This document shows positions 1 to 8,562 of a stretch of DNA of 64,000 bases, one piece after another; the first letter of the stretch is position 1; each line of letters opens with the position of its first letter. Under the pieces are notes generated by a model, which was not told the origin of the DNA, ran no database searches, and saw only the letters and a list, made by a program, of their open reading frames with translations. Position numbers and translations under genes: made by a program. Source of the stretch: Snuella sedimenti (lineage in GTDB: Bacteria > Bacteroidota > Bacteroidia > Flavobacteriales > Flavobacteriaceae); contig NZ_JAELVQ010000017.1 of the NCBI RefSeq assembly GCF_016428595.1, forward strand, positions 1-64,000. The letters are read 5' to 3'.

Positions 1-372
1 AAAAACGCTCTTGAAATTCGAATAAGGATAGGCTTTTGAATCTTTGCTCCATAAGTTTATGTATTTATCCCTTGAATTTACTCATATTATTAATATTTAC
101 AAAACGCCTAAGTCGATAAATGAATTAACGATGCAAAGGTTTGCACCACTGGGCATTAATAATAGGTTGAAGGGTGAGATGATAGGTCTAAAATGCTTTT
201 TTACAAACAAAGCGTCAAGCAAACTGTTTTGGGTATTTAGTTCTGGCTCTCCTTTATACAATAAAGGATTTTCCCTAGAATTTATAAGGTAAAACCCTAT
301 GTCAAACTCATAAATTTTGAATTACTTAGTAGTCATTTTATAAAAATTATAAATTTAATTAAATTTAAGATC
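1..372. other. No convincing gene; left edge
   Basis: No credible coding region was found here. The one 82-codon frame (44-292, plus) has no recognisable domain and irregular composition, and is treated as chance. The 13-mer ATAAGGTAAAACC at 284-296 recurs at 1592-1604, also upstream of a gene. Upstream context lies outside the window. Confidence 0.5.
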
Positions 373-951
373 ATGACTAAAAAGAGATTAAACTTGTTTA
401 TACTGGTTATGGCATGTGTGAGTGTGTTAACCTTAGGTAGTTGTAGCAGCGATGATGATAACAATAACAATGCACAAGACCTTTTGGGAACGTGGAACTT
501 GGCAGCTTTAACTTACGACGGTGAAACGGTTAGCAGTTTTTCAGGCACCAGTATTACAACAGACTTTTCTGGAGAAGGTCAGAACATTGATGCAACTGTA
601 TTTTTTGGAGATAACCCTAATGCTGTTAATTCTCAAGGAACTTATGATATTGCACTAACATATTCTGTAGCTGGTCAGGAAAGCTCGCAGGTGATTTCAA
701 TAAGTGAATACCAGTCAGAAGGTACCTGGTCGCTTAAAGGCAACATATTAACCCTTGTTGGTGAGATGTTGTCCTTTTCTTCTCCTTCCGATTTAGATCT
801 TGTTGATCCTGGTGACTCATCTATAGATTATGTTATTGAAGAATTAAATGCTACAACCATGCGTCTTAGTGCTACAAAAGAACAAAGTTTTACCCAGTCT
901 GGGGCAACAATTACCTCAACGGTTAATGTTTTAGTGTTATTTACACGATGA
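373..951 (+). CDS. Lipocalin-like lipoprotein
   Basis: This 192-residue secreted lipoprotein starts with a basic and hydrophobic signal peptide and a lipobox ending in Cys near residue 24 (LGSC), followed by a Ser/Asp/Asn-rich linker. The body opens with LLGTWNL, the pattern typical of lipocalin-like domains found in many Bacteroidota lipoproteins, and continues as alternating beta-strand sequence to a hydrophobic end. It probably sits on the outer membrane. The ligand is unknown and no catalytic motif is visible. It stands alone, with 59 bp to the next gene on the same strand. The fold family is fairly clear, the function is not. Confidence 0.7.
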   Translation: MTKKRLNLFILVMACVSVLTLGSCSSDDDNNNNAQDLLGTWNLAALTYDGETVSSFSGTSITTDFSGEGQNIDATVFFGDNPNAVNSQGTYDIALTYSVAGQESSQVISISEYQSEGTWSLKGNILTLVGEMLSFSSPSDLDLVDPGDSSIDYVIEELNATTMRLSATKEQSFTQSGATITSTVNVLVLFTR

Positions 952-1010
952 TAGACTCTATTTTGTTTTGAATACTTTTAGTAGCTATATTAATCTTTAA
1001 AAACACGACG

Positions 1011-1550
1011 ATGCTTAGTAAGATCAAACCCTATTCGATATATGTGGTAATTTTAGCGGTGCTGGCGAACTCTTGTGGCGCGGTAGTTAGAATGAAAGGT
1101 AACCAATACTTAACGGAAGAACACGGAGCTATTCCTATTGATTTTAGAGGAGACAATACTACTATAATTTTTATTACCCATCATAGGAGCTATAATAAGT
1201 ATTTGAAGAGAAATGTTAAAAAGCACTATCACGGAAGCTATGAATTTATAACAGCAGGTGAATTTGAGGAAAATGACAAATACTTGGATACAAATATATA
1301 TCGTTACGTTTTTGATTATAAATATATTAGTCCAGGAGGAGTTGTTTTTAAAAACCAAACCGTTACCAGCGGAAACTTTTCTACAACAATGTCTACCGCA
1401 CGTGCGCCTCTGTACAATGTTAAGAAGTTTTCAATATGGGACAGACAGAATGATTTAATATACAGTAGTAAAATAACCTCCAGTTTTTGGAGCAAATTAC
1501 AAAAGGTTTATTTGAAGAAACTTGAAAAAAAGCGGATTACTTCTATGTAA
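1011..1550 (+). CDS. Hypothetical lipoprotein
   Basis: This 179-residue protein has a signal peptide and a lipobox-like end (LANSC, Cys about residue 22), so it is predicted to be lipidated and exported. The mature part is basic and rich in Tyr and Lys with several short beta-like stretches. I do not recognise a family. It follows the lipocalin-like lipoprotein by 59 bp and could share its transcript. Normal length and a clean ATG start support it as a real gene. Function is unknown. Confidence 0.6.
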   Translation: MLSKIKPYSIYVVILAVLANSCGAVVRMKGNQYLTEEHGAIPIDFRGDNTTIIFITHHRSYNKYLKRNVKKHYHGSYEFITAGEFEENDKYLDTNIYRYVFDYKYISPGGVVFKNQTVTSGNFSTTMSTARAPLYNVKKFSIWDRQNDLIYSSKITSSFWSKLQKVYLKKLEKKRITSM

Positions 1551-1739
1551 CGACCAATGATTAGCAATTCTATGCAAAGCCCTTAGTATTAATAAGGTAA
1601 AACCTTGTTCAATTTTGAAACTATGCCCTTATTTTTGAAAAGGGGAGTTTGTAGTGAAACGTATCAGAAAAAAGACTGTAATGGGTTTGTTAATTGTTTA
1701 ATTAAAGGGATGTAGACTTTTTGAAAAAGAATAACCATA

Positions 1740-2558
1740 ATGAGTAAAGTACTATTTAGAAGCAGTATTTTTTTATCAACCTGTATCTTATGTTTTGCTT
1801 TTTCTTCCGATTTACAAAGAAAAGTAATAAGAGATGCAGATTTTGATGTTGAGTGTTATGTAACACACAAGAGCCCAAAATTATTTTATCCCGATAAGAT
1901 CTATTTTTGGTATCGGTCTGGAGAAATACACCAGTCAGTATCGAGCGCAGGTGGAGATGTATTACATGATAATTATGTTAAGTATTACAGATCCAATCAA
2001 TTGGCCGAAAAAGGTGTATTCCATTACGGATTAAAAACAGGCAACTGGAAGCATTGGTACGAAAATGGACAATTGAGATTGCAGGAAGCATGGCGTAATG
2101 GCTTTAAGCATGGCGAAGCGATTGCTTTTAATTACGATGGTTCCATATCCCAAAAAGGAAGTTATTGGAATAATTTAAAAGAAGGTAGGTGGGTTAATTA
2201 TAATACTAAAGATACCGTATATTATGTGAAAAATGAAATGTTTGAAGAAAGGCCAATGGGGTTCTTCGAAAGAAAACTTAGAAAAAAAGATTCACTGGAA
2301 AAGGTTCAAATAAGAATAGATAGAAACCTTGAAAGGAAAAAGGATTCCTTAGAACGGGTTCGTAAAAAGAAGAATAGGTATATTATAAAGCAAAATGATT
2401 CTATTAAAAGAATTAAAAAGAAATTAAATAGAAAACAGGAAAAGCAGAGGGATTCTTTAGAAAGACTCAATAAAAAGAAAGCTATTCAGCCAAAAGAACA
2501 GAAGAATACCAATAGCGGATTTTTTGGAAAACTATTTAAAAAGAAGAAGACTGACTGA
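1740..2558 (+). CDS. MORN-like (YwqK-type) repeat protein with charged coiled-coil tail
   Basis: This 272-residue protein begins with a signal-like hydrophobic segment. Residues about 75-165 hold three to four YwqK/MORN-like units (ENGQLRLQEAWRNG, GSISQKGSYWNN style), the beta-hairpin repeats common in Bacteroidota exported proteins. From about residue 185 to the end the sequence is a very basic, probably helical tail in which KKDSLER or a near variant recurs at least four times. Only the repeat architecture can be read, so the role is unknown. The tail suggests interaction with acidic polymers or a structural role. Confidence 0.6.
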   Translation: MSKVLFRSSIFLSTCILCFAFSSDLQRKVIRDADFDVECYVTHKSPKLFYPDKIYFWYRSGEIHQSVSSAGGDVLHDNYVKYYRSNQLAEKGVFHYGLKTGNWKHWYENGQLRLQEAWRNGFKHGEAIAFNYDGSISQKGSYWNNLKEGRWVNYNTKDTVYYVKNEMFEERPMGFFERKLRKKDSLEKVQIRIDRNLERKKDSLERVRKKKNRYIIKQNDSIKRIKKKLNRKQEKQRDSLERLNKKKAIQPKEQKNTNSGFFGKLFKKKKTD

Positions 2559-2672
2559 TACATTATGTATTGAATTCTTTACTAAATTTTGAAACAGGCA
2601 ATACATTTAAAAAGGACAAACCCTCGATTTATAACTTACACACTTTACGGGATAGTGTCTCAAATAACACCT

Positions 2673-4004
2673 TTATTGTATACTACCAATTTTTTTATTT
2701 AATAAAGAGTCGCTAACACTAGTAAGTTTTTGTGAAGAGTTAATGGGGGTGTTTAGCTTCAAAACCGTTTTTACAATGTCATGTAAGTCAGGGATAACTT
2801 TACTTGCTATTCTAGAATGACTATTTAAAAGTACACATATCCCTAAGTCGGACTCTGGGTACAGGGCTATTTCATTTCTAAAATCATTAACACTTCCTCC
2901 ATGGTGCAAAATGGTTTTTTCTTCATTTGTATCCTTTTCTACAAACGTATGAATGCGCCACCCAAAACCATAAAAAGATTTTAAATGTCCTGGCCAGCGT
3001 TGGTAATATTTACTTCTGCCTTTAATTTCTACAAATGGTGTAAAGGCTTCCTTTAAAGCCGATTTATCCATGATTTCCGGATTGTGCCCTAACAAAAACC
3101 GCATCCATTTTGCCATGTCTAGAGCACTTGCATTAATACCTCCTGCGGCAATGGCATTGTAGTATTTATTGGTGAGTTTTATAGGCTTCCAGTGCTTTCT
3201 TGTCTTTATATGTGGCATTGCGATATTCTTTGCATGGGACAAGGTTTCGTGATCCATGCATATGGTCTCCATTCCCAGGGGTTTAAAAAAACGATCCTCC
3301 AATGACGTTGAGATTTCTTTTCCTGTTACTTTATGCATCACCTCACCACAAAGGGCAAATACAGCATTTTGATAACTATACATTAAACCAGGTTTGCTAA
3401 TAGGGGATATATTTTTAAAGCGTTTCGCAATGTCATTCAAAGGTAAACCCGCTTCAACGAGGTTTGTATAGCTATGGTAAGGAGTGCCAGATGTATGAGA
3501 TAAAATATTGGCCAATGTAACTTTATCTGTATTGGTTTTGTCACCCAATTGGAATTCTGGTATGTAATCACATACTTTATCGTTCCAATCCAAAATGCCC
3601 TCATTTTTAAAGCTAGCTGCTAATATCCCTGCAAACCCTTTAGATAAGGATCCTAGTCTAAATATGGTTTCCTTGTTAACTTTTTCATTAAGGTTAATAT
3701 TCCTTTTCCCAAAACCATCGGATATTATAATGGAGTCACTTTTTACAATACTTACGCCTGCACCTACAATTTCACCTTTGGCTATAGCTTTATCGAAATA
3801 CGCACGAATAGCAGTTTTTAATTCCTGTTGTTGGGACCTGTATAGTTGTAACTTATGTAGATCAACTAATGGTGTTTTTGATGTCGTTGTAGGTGTTTCA
3901 ACTTTAGCCTTGGGAACCGATGCATATTCAATTACACTTAGGGTAAGAATAAATGTCGCAAGAATTAAAAGCGTAGGTTTTACTAAGATCCTGAATCTTT
4001 GCAT
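2673..4004 (-). CDS. Serine hydrolase, beta-lactamase class C family
   Basis: This is a DD-peptidase/esterase-type serine hydrolase of the class C beta-lactamase fold. It shows the SxxK motif (SLSK, nucleophile Ser), the YxN motif as YQN, and HGG in place of KTG near the C terminus. An N-terminal hydrophobic segment anchors or exports it. I start it at the ATG at 4004, which directly precedes the signal segment. The longer frame uses TTG at 4043, inside a promoter-like -7 element. Substrate is unknown: peptidoglycan peptides, D-amino-acid peptides or esters are all possible. Confidence 0.8.
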   Translation of the reverse strand: MQRFRILVKPTLLILATFILTLSVIEYASVPKAKVETPTTTSKTPLVDLHKLQLYRSQQQELKTAIRAYFDKAIAKGEIVGAGVSIVKSDSIIISDGFGKRNINLNEKVNKETIFRLGSLSKGFAGILAASFKNEGILDWNDKVCDYIPEFQLGDKTNTDKVTLANILSHTSGTPYHSYTNLVEAGLPLNDIAKRFKNISPISKPGLMYSYQNAVFALCGEVMHKVTGKEISTSLEDRFFKPLGMETICMDHETLSHAKNIAMPHIKTRKHWKPIKLTNKYYNAIAAGGINASALDMAKWMRFLLGHNPEIMDKSALKEAFTPFVEIKGRSKYYQRWPGHLKSFYGFGWRIHTFVEKDTNEEKTILHHGGSVNDFRNEIALYPESDLGICVLLNSHSRIASKVIPDLHDIVKTVLKLNTPINSSQKLTSVSDSLLNKKIGSIQ

Positions 4005-4040
4005 AGGGTAAATAGACGGTTTGTTTTGGTTGTAATCGAA

Positions 4041-4048
4041 CAAATATA
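4041..4048 (-). promoter_or_regulatory. Candidate -7 element of the serine hydrolase gene
   Basis: Read on the minus strand this is TATATTTG, matching the Bacteroidota TAnnTTTG -7 consensus. It lies 36 bp before the ATG at 4004 and supports that start. No clear -33 TTG was found. Confidence 0.4.
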
Positions 4049-4218
4049 GGATTAAATACTTTAAAAACCGACGTGCCGCATCGTTTTTAGTTTTTTTAAC
4101 ACTTATTAAGTTATGGTCTTTAGGTGGTTACCTTGACAGAAATTTTAGATGTTAAACGCGTTCAATAAGAAATGCGTTATGGCTATGATCCTGAGGTGAA
4201 AATAATTGTTAATTTTAT

Positions 4219-4241
4219 ATAGCCAAAGGCTATTGCTTTTT
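4219..4241 (+). terminator. Short hairpin with T-run upstream of the CDF-like gene
   Basis: ATAGCC and GGCTAT pair around an AAA loop and are followed by TGC and seven T. It sits about 40 bp before the ATG at 4281, so it could be a leader attenuator or a terminator of upstream transcription. The stem is short. Confidence 0.3.
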
Positions 4242-4280
4242 TTGCTGGCCTTTTGAAAGAAAAATTAAAAACAAATTTTA

Positions 4281-4910
4281 ATGATGGATGCTAAAAAACT
4301 TTATAAGGTTGCTTTTGGACTGGCTTTGTTTACAATTATTTATAATATAGTTGAAGGAGGTATTTCGACTTATTTAGGGTTTGAAGATGAAAGTTTGGCG
4401 TTATTTGGTTTTGGATCAGATAGTTTTATTGAAGTTATTTCGGGGCTTGGAATAGCACATATGGTTTTGCGAATTCAAAGAAACCCAAACAGTAAGCGGG
4501 ATGATTTTGAGCGTCTTGCCCTAAAGATTACAGGATTTGCTTTTTATATATTGGTTTTTGGACTTGTAGTTACCAGTATTTACAATATTTGGACTGGACA
4601 TAAACCAATTACAACCTTTTGGGGTGTTATAATTTCAATAGTGTCTATTTTAGTTATGTGGGGATTGGTTGTTTGGAAACGAAGCGTTGGGAGCAGGTTA
4701 CATTCCGATCCTATATTAGCAGATGCCAATTGTACGTTGGTATGCGTTTATATGTCTATAATCTTACTTGTTAGCAGTGGTATTTATGAATTGTTTAGCA
4801 TTCCGTACATTGACAGTATAGGAACTTTGGGACTGTCATACTTTGCTTTTAAAGAAGGGAGAGAATGTTTTGAAAAGGCAAATAGTGATAAATATTGCTC
4901 TTGTGATTAA
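4281..4910 (+). CDS. CDF-like cation transporter membrane domain, short form
   Basis: This 209-residue integral membrane protein has about five to six hydrophobic segments. SDSFIEVISG near residue 45 and SDPILADANC near residue 145 resemble transmembrane helices 2 and 5 of cation diffusion facilitators, where Asp/His residues bind metal. The usual cytoplasmic C-terminal domain is absent, and the protein ends in a Cys-rich tail (CSCD). Divalent metal efflux is likely from the family, but the metal is unknown. The next gene starts 2 bp after its stop, so the two are co-transcribed. Confidence 0.65.
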   Translation: MMDAKKLYKVAFGLALFTIIYNIVEGGISTYLGFEDESLALFGFGSDSFIEVISGLGIAHMVLRIQRNPNSKRDDFERLALKITGFAFYILVFGLVVTSIYNIWTGHKPITTFWGVIISIVSILVMWGLVVWKRSVGSRLHSDPILADANCTLVCVYMSIILLVSSGIYELFSIPYIDSIGTLGLSYFAFKEGRECFEKANSDKYCSCD

Positions 4911-4912
4911 AG

Positions 4913-5521
4913 ATGGAATTATTTGAATTAGGGATTGACCCAACAAGAAACTTGCTGCCTAAAGATGGTGTTGTTAATTATTATGGCAAGTTGTTAAGTA
5001 TAAAACAAGCTGATTATTATTTTGATGCGTTGTTAAAAACAGTTGAATGGAAACACGATGCGGCTGTTATATTTGGCAAAAAAATCATAACAAAAAGAAA
5101 AGTTGCTTGGTATGGAGACAAACCTTTCGAATATACCTATTCAAAAACTACCAAATTGGCATTGCCTTGGACCAAAGAGTTACTAGAGTTAAAGGCAATG
5201 ATAGAAGATATGACAGGGGAGACGTTTAACTCCTGTTTGCTTAATCTGTACCATGATGGAAAAGAGGGGATGGCTTGGCATAGTGATGATGAAAAAGATT
5301 TAAAAAAGAACGGAGCAATTGCATCATTGAGTTTGGGAGCAGAACGTTTTTTTGCTTTTAAGCATAAAGAGACAAAAGAGAAAATTAAAATAGCTTTGGT
5401 GTCCGGAAGTTTATTGGTTATGAAAGGAACTACGCAGAAGTATTGGCTGCATCGGTTACCACCTACGAAAGTAGTTTTAAATGCAAGAATAAACCTTACT
5501 TTTAGAACAATTATTGATTAA
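4913..5521 (+). CDS. AlkB-like 2-oxoglutarate/Fe(II) dioxygenase
   Basis: This 202-residue protein belongs to the AlkB family, which oxidatively removes alkyl groups from damaged DNA or RNA bases. The HxD iron ligands lie at about residues 123 and 125 (WHSDDE), the distal His is in WLHRLP near residue 182, and the 2-oxoglutarate-binding Arg pair is in ARINLTFR at the C terminus. The length matches the compact ALKBH2/3-like bacterial forms. It is translationally close to the CDF-like gene (2 bp gap). The link with a metal transporter is unexplained. A bidirectional terminator follows. Confidence 0.88.
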   Translation: MELFELGIDPTRNLLPKDGVVNYYGKLLSIKQADYYFDALLKTVEWKHDAAVIFGKKIITKRKVAWYGDKPFEYTYSKTTKLALPWTKELLELKAMIEDMTGETFNSCLLNLYHDGKEGMAWHSDDEKDLKKNGAIASLSLGAERFFAFKHKETKEKIKIALVSGSLLVMKGTTQKYWLHRLPPTKVVLNARINLTFRTIID

Positions 5522-5530
5522 CATAAAAGC

Positions 5531-5556
5531 AAAAAGACTCCCTTGAGAGTCTTTTT
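5531..5556. terminator. Bidirectional intrinsic terminator
   Basis: AAAAAGACTC (5531-5540) and GAGTCTTTTT (5547-5556) form a perfect 10-bp stem with a six-base loop. A and T runs flank it on both strands. It lies between two convergent genes and can serve both. Confidence 0.85.
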
Positions 5557-5558
5557 GT

Positions 5559-6740
5559 CTACCTTTTAAAGGAATAGGAGTTTAGTATGTTTTTTAATTG
5601 TTGTTTAAGATTTTCACCAGTATCGTAAACCATTTGTTCGGCTGTAGGGAAAGGAACACGTCTTTTCTTTAAAAATGGTAATAGTTGTGTCTCTAATGCC
5701 CTTTGGTCGCCTCTGGAGGTCGCGTAAATATGTTCAAAAACATATTCGCTGGTAAGAGGAAAAGCATCGATAAGTTGCTTGGTCTTTAAGTCATTGTATT
5801 CAATATTGCCAGTTACTTGAGCCGCTTTAAATTGTTTAAACTCATAATATTCGCAGCGTACAGTTTTCATTTTGTCAACTTTTATTTTATTGCCTAAACT
5901 GTCTTTTACGGCATTACCTTTATCGTCCAAAAGATATTGCCAACCGTCAACCACCTGTTTTTCTTTAATAATTTGTCTCTCTTTTACCTGTTCTGGAGAG
6001 ATATTTATTTCCCTAAGGTTAACACGCATGCTGTAATCGTAAGTTATTTGCTTGTCTGCGTTACTATGGTATACAGTCCATAAGTTGTTTAAGCCATAAG
6101 TGCTAAAATTAAGTAAATCATTTTCAAGGCGTTCAGGGATTATTTTTTCGGTGTCATTTATCATATCTACCAAAACAAAATCGGTGCCTTTATTATGGGC
6201 TACTTCTATTAGTTGTCGTACATCTTTAAAATTAGGGTTTATGTGCTCTATTTCCTGTAGGTCTTCAAAGGCATAGCGCGCGTCCATTTTATTATTGCTT
6301 TTTAAAAGAGTCAAAGCATTATTGTATAAGTGTTGCGAACTTTTATTTTTAAAGGCAATAATTTCATTGGCGTAATTAACCGTGTTCATTTTTACTGCCT
6401 TTCCATTTAAGTACAAAGGTAATAGAGGTTTGATGCGCTCTTGACGATCGTTTAGTTTGTGGTATAAATCGTAGATGCGAACATAGTTTTCAGGATTGTT
6501 ATCCTGTTTTAAAAAGTTAATTCTAGTTAAATCACGTTCATTAGCCTTACCATAGGCATCTTGAAGCAGGATGATAAATTCGGCTTTCCCTTTTTTATTT
6601 TTGTTGGTTCTTAATTTACCAATGGCCTCGTTAATGGCAAGGTCGTAGTTGCCTATACTTACCGCTTTTTCAATTTGTTTACTGGTACTACAAGCTAGTA
6701 TCGTAACTGTTAATAGTAATGAGAGTAATAGTTTATGCAT
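5559..6740 (-). CDS. Hypothetical lipoprotein with TPR-like helical region
   Basis: This 393-residue protein has a signal peptide and lipobox (ILAC, Cys 17). Residues about 20-190 are helical and read like TPR-type units (IGNYDLAINEAIGKL is a classic start of such a repeat). The C-terminal half is beta-rich and basic. I do not recognise a named family beyond conserved flavobacterial lipoproteins. It is likely periplasmic or outer-membrane anchored and acts in a complex, which is inference from the repeat type. It is monocistronic, ending at the shared terminator. Confidence 0.6.
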   Translation of the reverse strand: MHKLLLSLLLTVTILACSTSKQIEKAVSIGNYDLAINEAIGKLRTNKNKKGKAEFIILLQDAYGKANERDLTRINFLKQDNNPENYVRIYDLYHKLNDRQERIKPLLPLYLNGKAVKMNTVNYANEIIAFKNKSSQHLYNNALTLLKSNNKMDARYAFEDLQEIEHINPNFKDVRQLIEVAHNKGTDFVLVDMINDTEKIIPERLENDLLNFSTYGLNNLWTVYHSNADKQITYDYSMRVNLREINISPEQVKERQIIKEKQVVDGWQYLLDDKGNAVKDSLGNKIKVDKMKTVRCEYYEFKQFKAAQVTGNIEYNDLKTKQLIDAFPLTSEYVFEHIYATSRGDQRALETQLLPFLKKRRVPFPTAEQMVYDTGENLKQQLKNILNSYSFKR

Positions 6741-7163
6741 AGATTAAAATTTGGGTTATTTTTCAATTATTTCAAAAGTAGTGCCAAAACTGCATTTTAG
6801 CCGACTATGAAACGGGACGTAATATATGAAATATTTTTTGTAGAGTACTTAAGAAACCTAGTGGTGCGTTATTTTTTGCTTATCACAGGTAGTATGGTAT
6901 TTGGTTTAGATATATTAAAAAAAATAACACTATGGCATATGCTTTTAATTGTTGTTAATCAATAAGAATTCCTCGAGGATACCCTTCCGATCAGAACGGA
7001 TGGAGTTTTTTTCAAGAAATTCTTTATTCCCACAATTGTTCTCTAGTATCACGTTCACCCTACACCCAAATGAATGTAACGCTTGCTATTGTTTTATCTT
7101 CAATAGCAATTTACACCTTGCTCATCAAGCGATCATATAAATCAGGATTGGCTTTAGGAGCAT
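6741..7163. other. Gap of 423 bp with a possible decayed membrane gene
   Basis: No intact gene was seen. A 52-codon frame at 6807-6965 (plus) encodes a basic start, a hydrophobic segment near residues 21-37 and a second one near 41-50. The sequence after its stop, in other frames, again shows hydrophobic and basic stretches (to about 7140). This could be a decayed membrane enzyme, possibly of the sterol desaturase type, but that reading is weak. Confidence 0.25.
6807..6965 (+). pseudogene. Small ORF or N-terminal remnant of a membrane protein
   Basis: An ATG-started 52-codon frame, short and hydrophobic, begins MKRDVIYEIFF and contains RYFLLITGSMVFG. It may be a small membrane protein or the start of a gene broken by frameshifts. 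No conserved motif settles which. Confidence is low. Confidence 0.2.
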
Positions 7164-8447
7164 TTATTTTTTCTTGTAAGGAGGCAGTAGTTTGGTCGAT
7201 ACTTCTCCAAAACCAATACGCGTACCATCTTTTTCACAATGACCTCGAAGTATTACGGTATCATTGTCATTAATAAACTTACGCTCTGTTCCATCGTTCA
7301 TTTTAAGTGGTTTTTCGCCACGCCACGTTAATTCAAGCATAGAACCATAAGAGTCAGGTGTTGGCCCCGAAATGGTACCACTACCCATAAGATCACCTGA
7401 ATTTACTGGACAACCATTAACCGTATGATGTGCTAACTGTTGTGACATATTCCAGTACATGTATTTAAAATTAGATCTGCTCACTACCGTTTCTTTGGAA
7501 CCGTTGGGCTGAATAGCAACTTCTAAATGAATATCGAAACTCTTTTTTCCTTTGTATTGCAAATAAGGCAATTGTGGTTTAATGGCTTTAGGGCTTTCAA
7601 CACGATAAGGTTCTAAAGCGTCCAGTGTAACGATCCAAGGAGATATGGATGAAGCAAAGTTTTTAGAAAGGAAAGGGCCAAGGGGGACGTATTCCCATTT
7701 TTGAATATCGCGAGCACTCCAGTCATTAAACAAAACCAGACCGAAAATATATTCTTCAGCTTCATCTATAGGGATAGGCTCACCTAAGTCGTTGGCGTCA
7801 GTAGTTATAAAAGCCATTTCCAATTCAAAATCAACCAATTTACTAGGACCAAAAACAGGTTCGGTTGCATTGGCAGGTAGGGTTTGTCCCTGTGGTCTAT
7901 GAACAGGAATGCCCGAAGGGATTATGGATGAACTTCTTCCGTGGTACCCTACTGGAATATGTAACCAATTAGGCATAAGCGCATTGTCTGGGTCTCTAAA
8001 CATAGTCCCTACATTGGTCGCATGCTCGATGCTAGAGTAAAAATCAGTATAATCACCAATCTGTACAGGAAGTTGCATTTCAATTTCATCCAATCGAAAT
8101 AAGACAGTCTCTTTATGCTGTTTGTTATTTTTAAGTGTGGTATTTTCAATATCAAAAATTTCTGCAATTCTGTTTCTAACAGCCCGCCATGTTTTCCTGC
8201 CATCAGCAATGAAATCGTTCAGAGTGTCTTGAAGAAAGATATCATCTGTTAGTGGGATACCATCAAAATACCCCAGTTGGTGTAAAGCACCAAGGTCAAT
8301 GGCTGTATCTCCAATGCGTGTGCCAATGGTGATAATATCATCGCGTGTTAAGAATACACCAAAGGGGATATTCTGAATTGGAAAATCTGAATTTTTGTCT
8401 ACGTGCAACCAGGATTTTCTATCTGGATTATTAGCTGATATTGGCAT
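7164..8447 (-). CDS. fahA: Fumarylacetoacetase
   Basis: This enzyme hydrolyses fumarylacetoacetate to fumarate and acetoacetate, the last step of tyrosine/homogentisate breakdown in the cytoplasm. The protein has 427 residues, the normal length. It shows the N-terminal FAH domain and the catalytic-domain signatures HGRSSS, DFELEMAF (metal-binding acidic residues) and DWSARDIQKWEYVPLGPF. It is transcribed away from glyA. No other homogentisate pathway gene is in the window, so the rest of the pathway lies elsewhere. Confidence 0.95.
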   Translation of the reverse strand: MPISANNPDRKSWLHVDKNSDFPIQNIPFGVFLTRDDIITIGTRIGDTAIDLGALHQLGYFDGIPLTDDIFLQDTLNDFIADGRKTWRAVRNRIAEIFDIENTTLKNNKQHKETVLFRLDEIEMQLPVQIGDYTDFYSSIEHATNVGTMFRDPDNALMPNWLHIPVGYHGRSSSIIPSGIPVHRPQGQTLPANATEPVFGPSKLVDFELEMAFITTDANDLGEPIPIDEAEEYIFGLVLFNDWSARDIQKWEYVPLGPFLSKNFASSISPWIVTLDALEPYRVESPKAIKPQLPYLQYKGKKSFDIHLEVAIQPNGSKETVVSRSNFKYMYWNMSQQLAHHTVNGCPVNSGDLMGSGTISGPTPDSYGSMLELTWRGEKPLKMNDGTERKFINDNDTVILRGHCEKDGTRIGFGEVSTKLLPPYKKK

Positions 8448-8487
8448 AGCCTATATGGTTTATTTCAAAGTTTATTAATTTCTTTTT

Positions 8488-8495
8488 CAAATATA
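8488..8495 (-). promoter_or_regulatory. Candidate -7 element of fahA
   Basis: Minus-strand TATATTTG fits TAnnTTTG and lies 40 bp before the fahA start codon. It is close to the predicted glyA promoter on the other strand, so the two divergent promoters nearly touch. Confidence 0.4.
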
Positions 8496-8500
8496 TGTTT

Positions 8501-8535
8501 TTTGGTGTATTTAACTAATCTATTTGTTATTTTTG
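8501..8535 (+). promoter_or_regulatory. Candidate glyA promoter
   Basis: TTTG (8501-8504) and TATTTTTG (8528-8535) match the Bacteroidota -33 and -7 elements with a 23-bp gap, at the long end of the accepted spacing. The -7 element ends 27 bp before the glyA ATG. Confidence 0.45.
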
Positions 8536-8562
8536 CCGAATATTTAACCAGAATTTATATTT

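Noticed and set aside
44-292. 82-codon open frame at the left edge
   Set aside because: No family resemblance, irregular composition, no start context; treated as chance.
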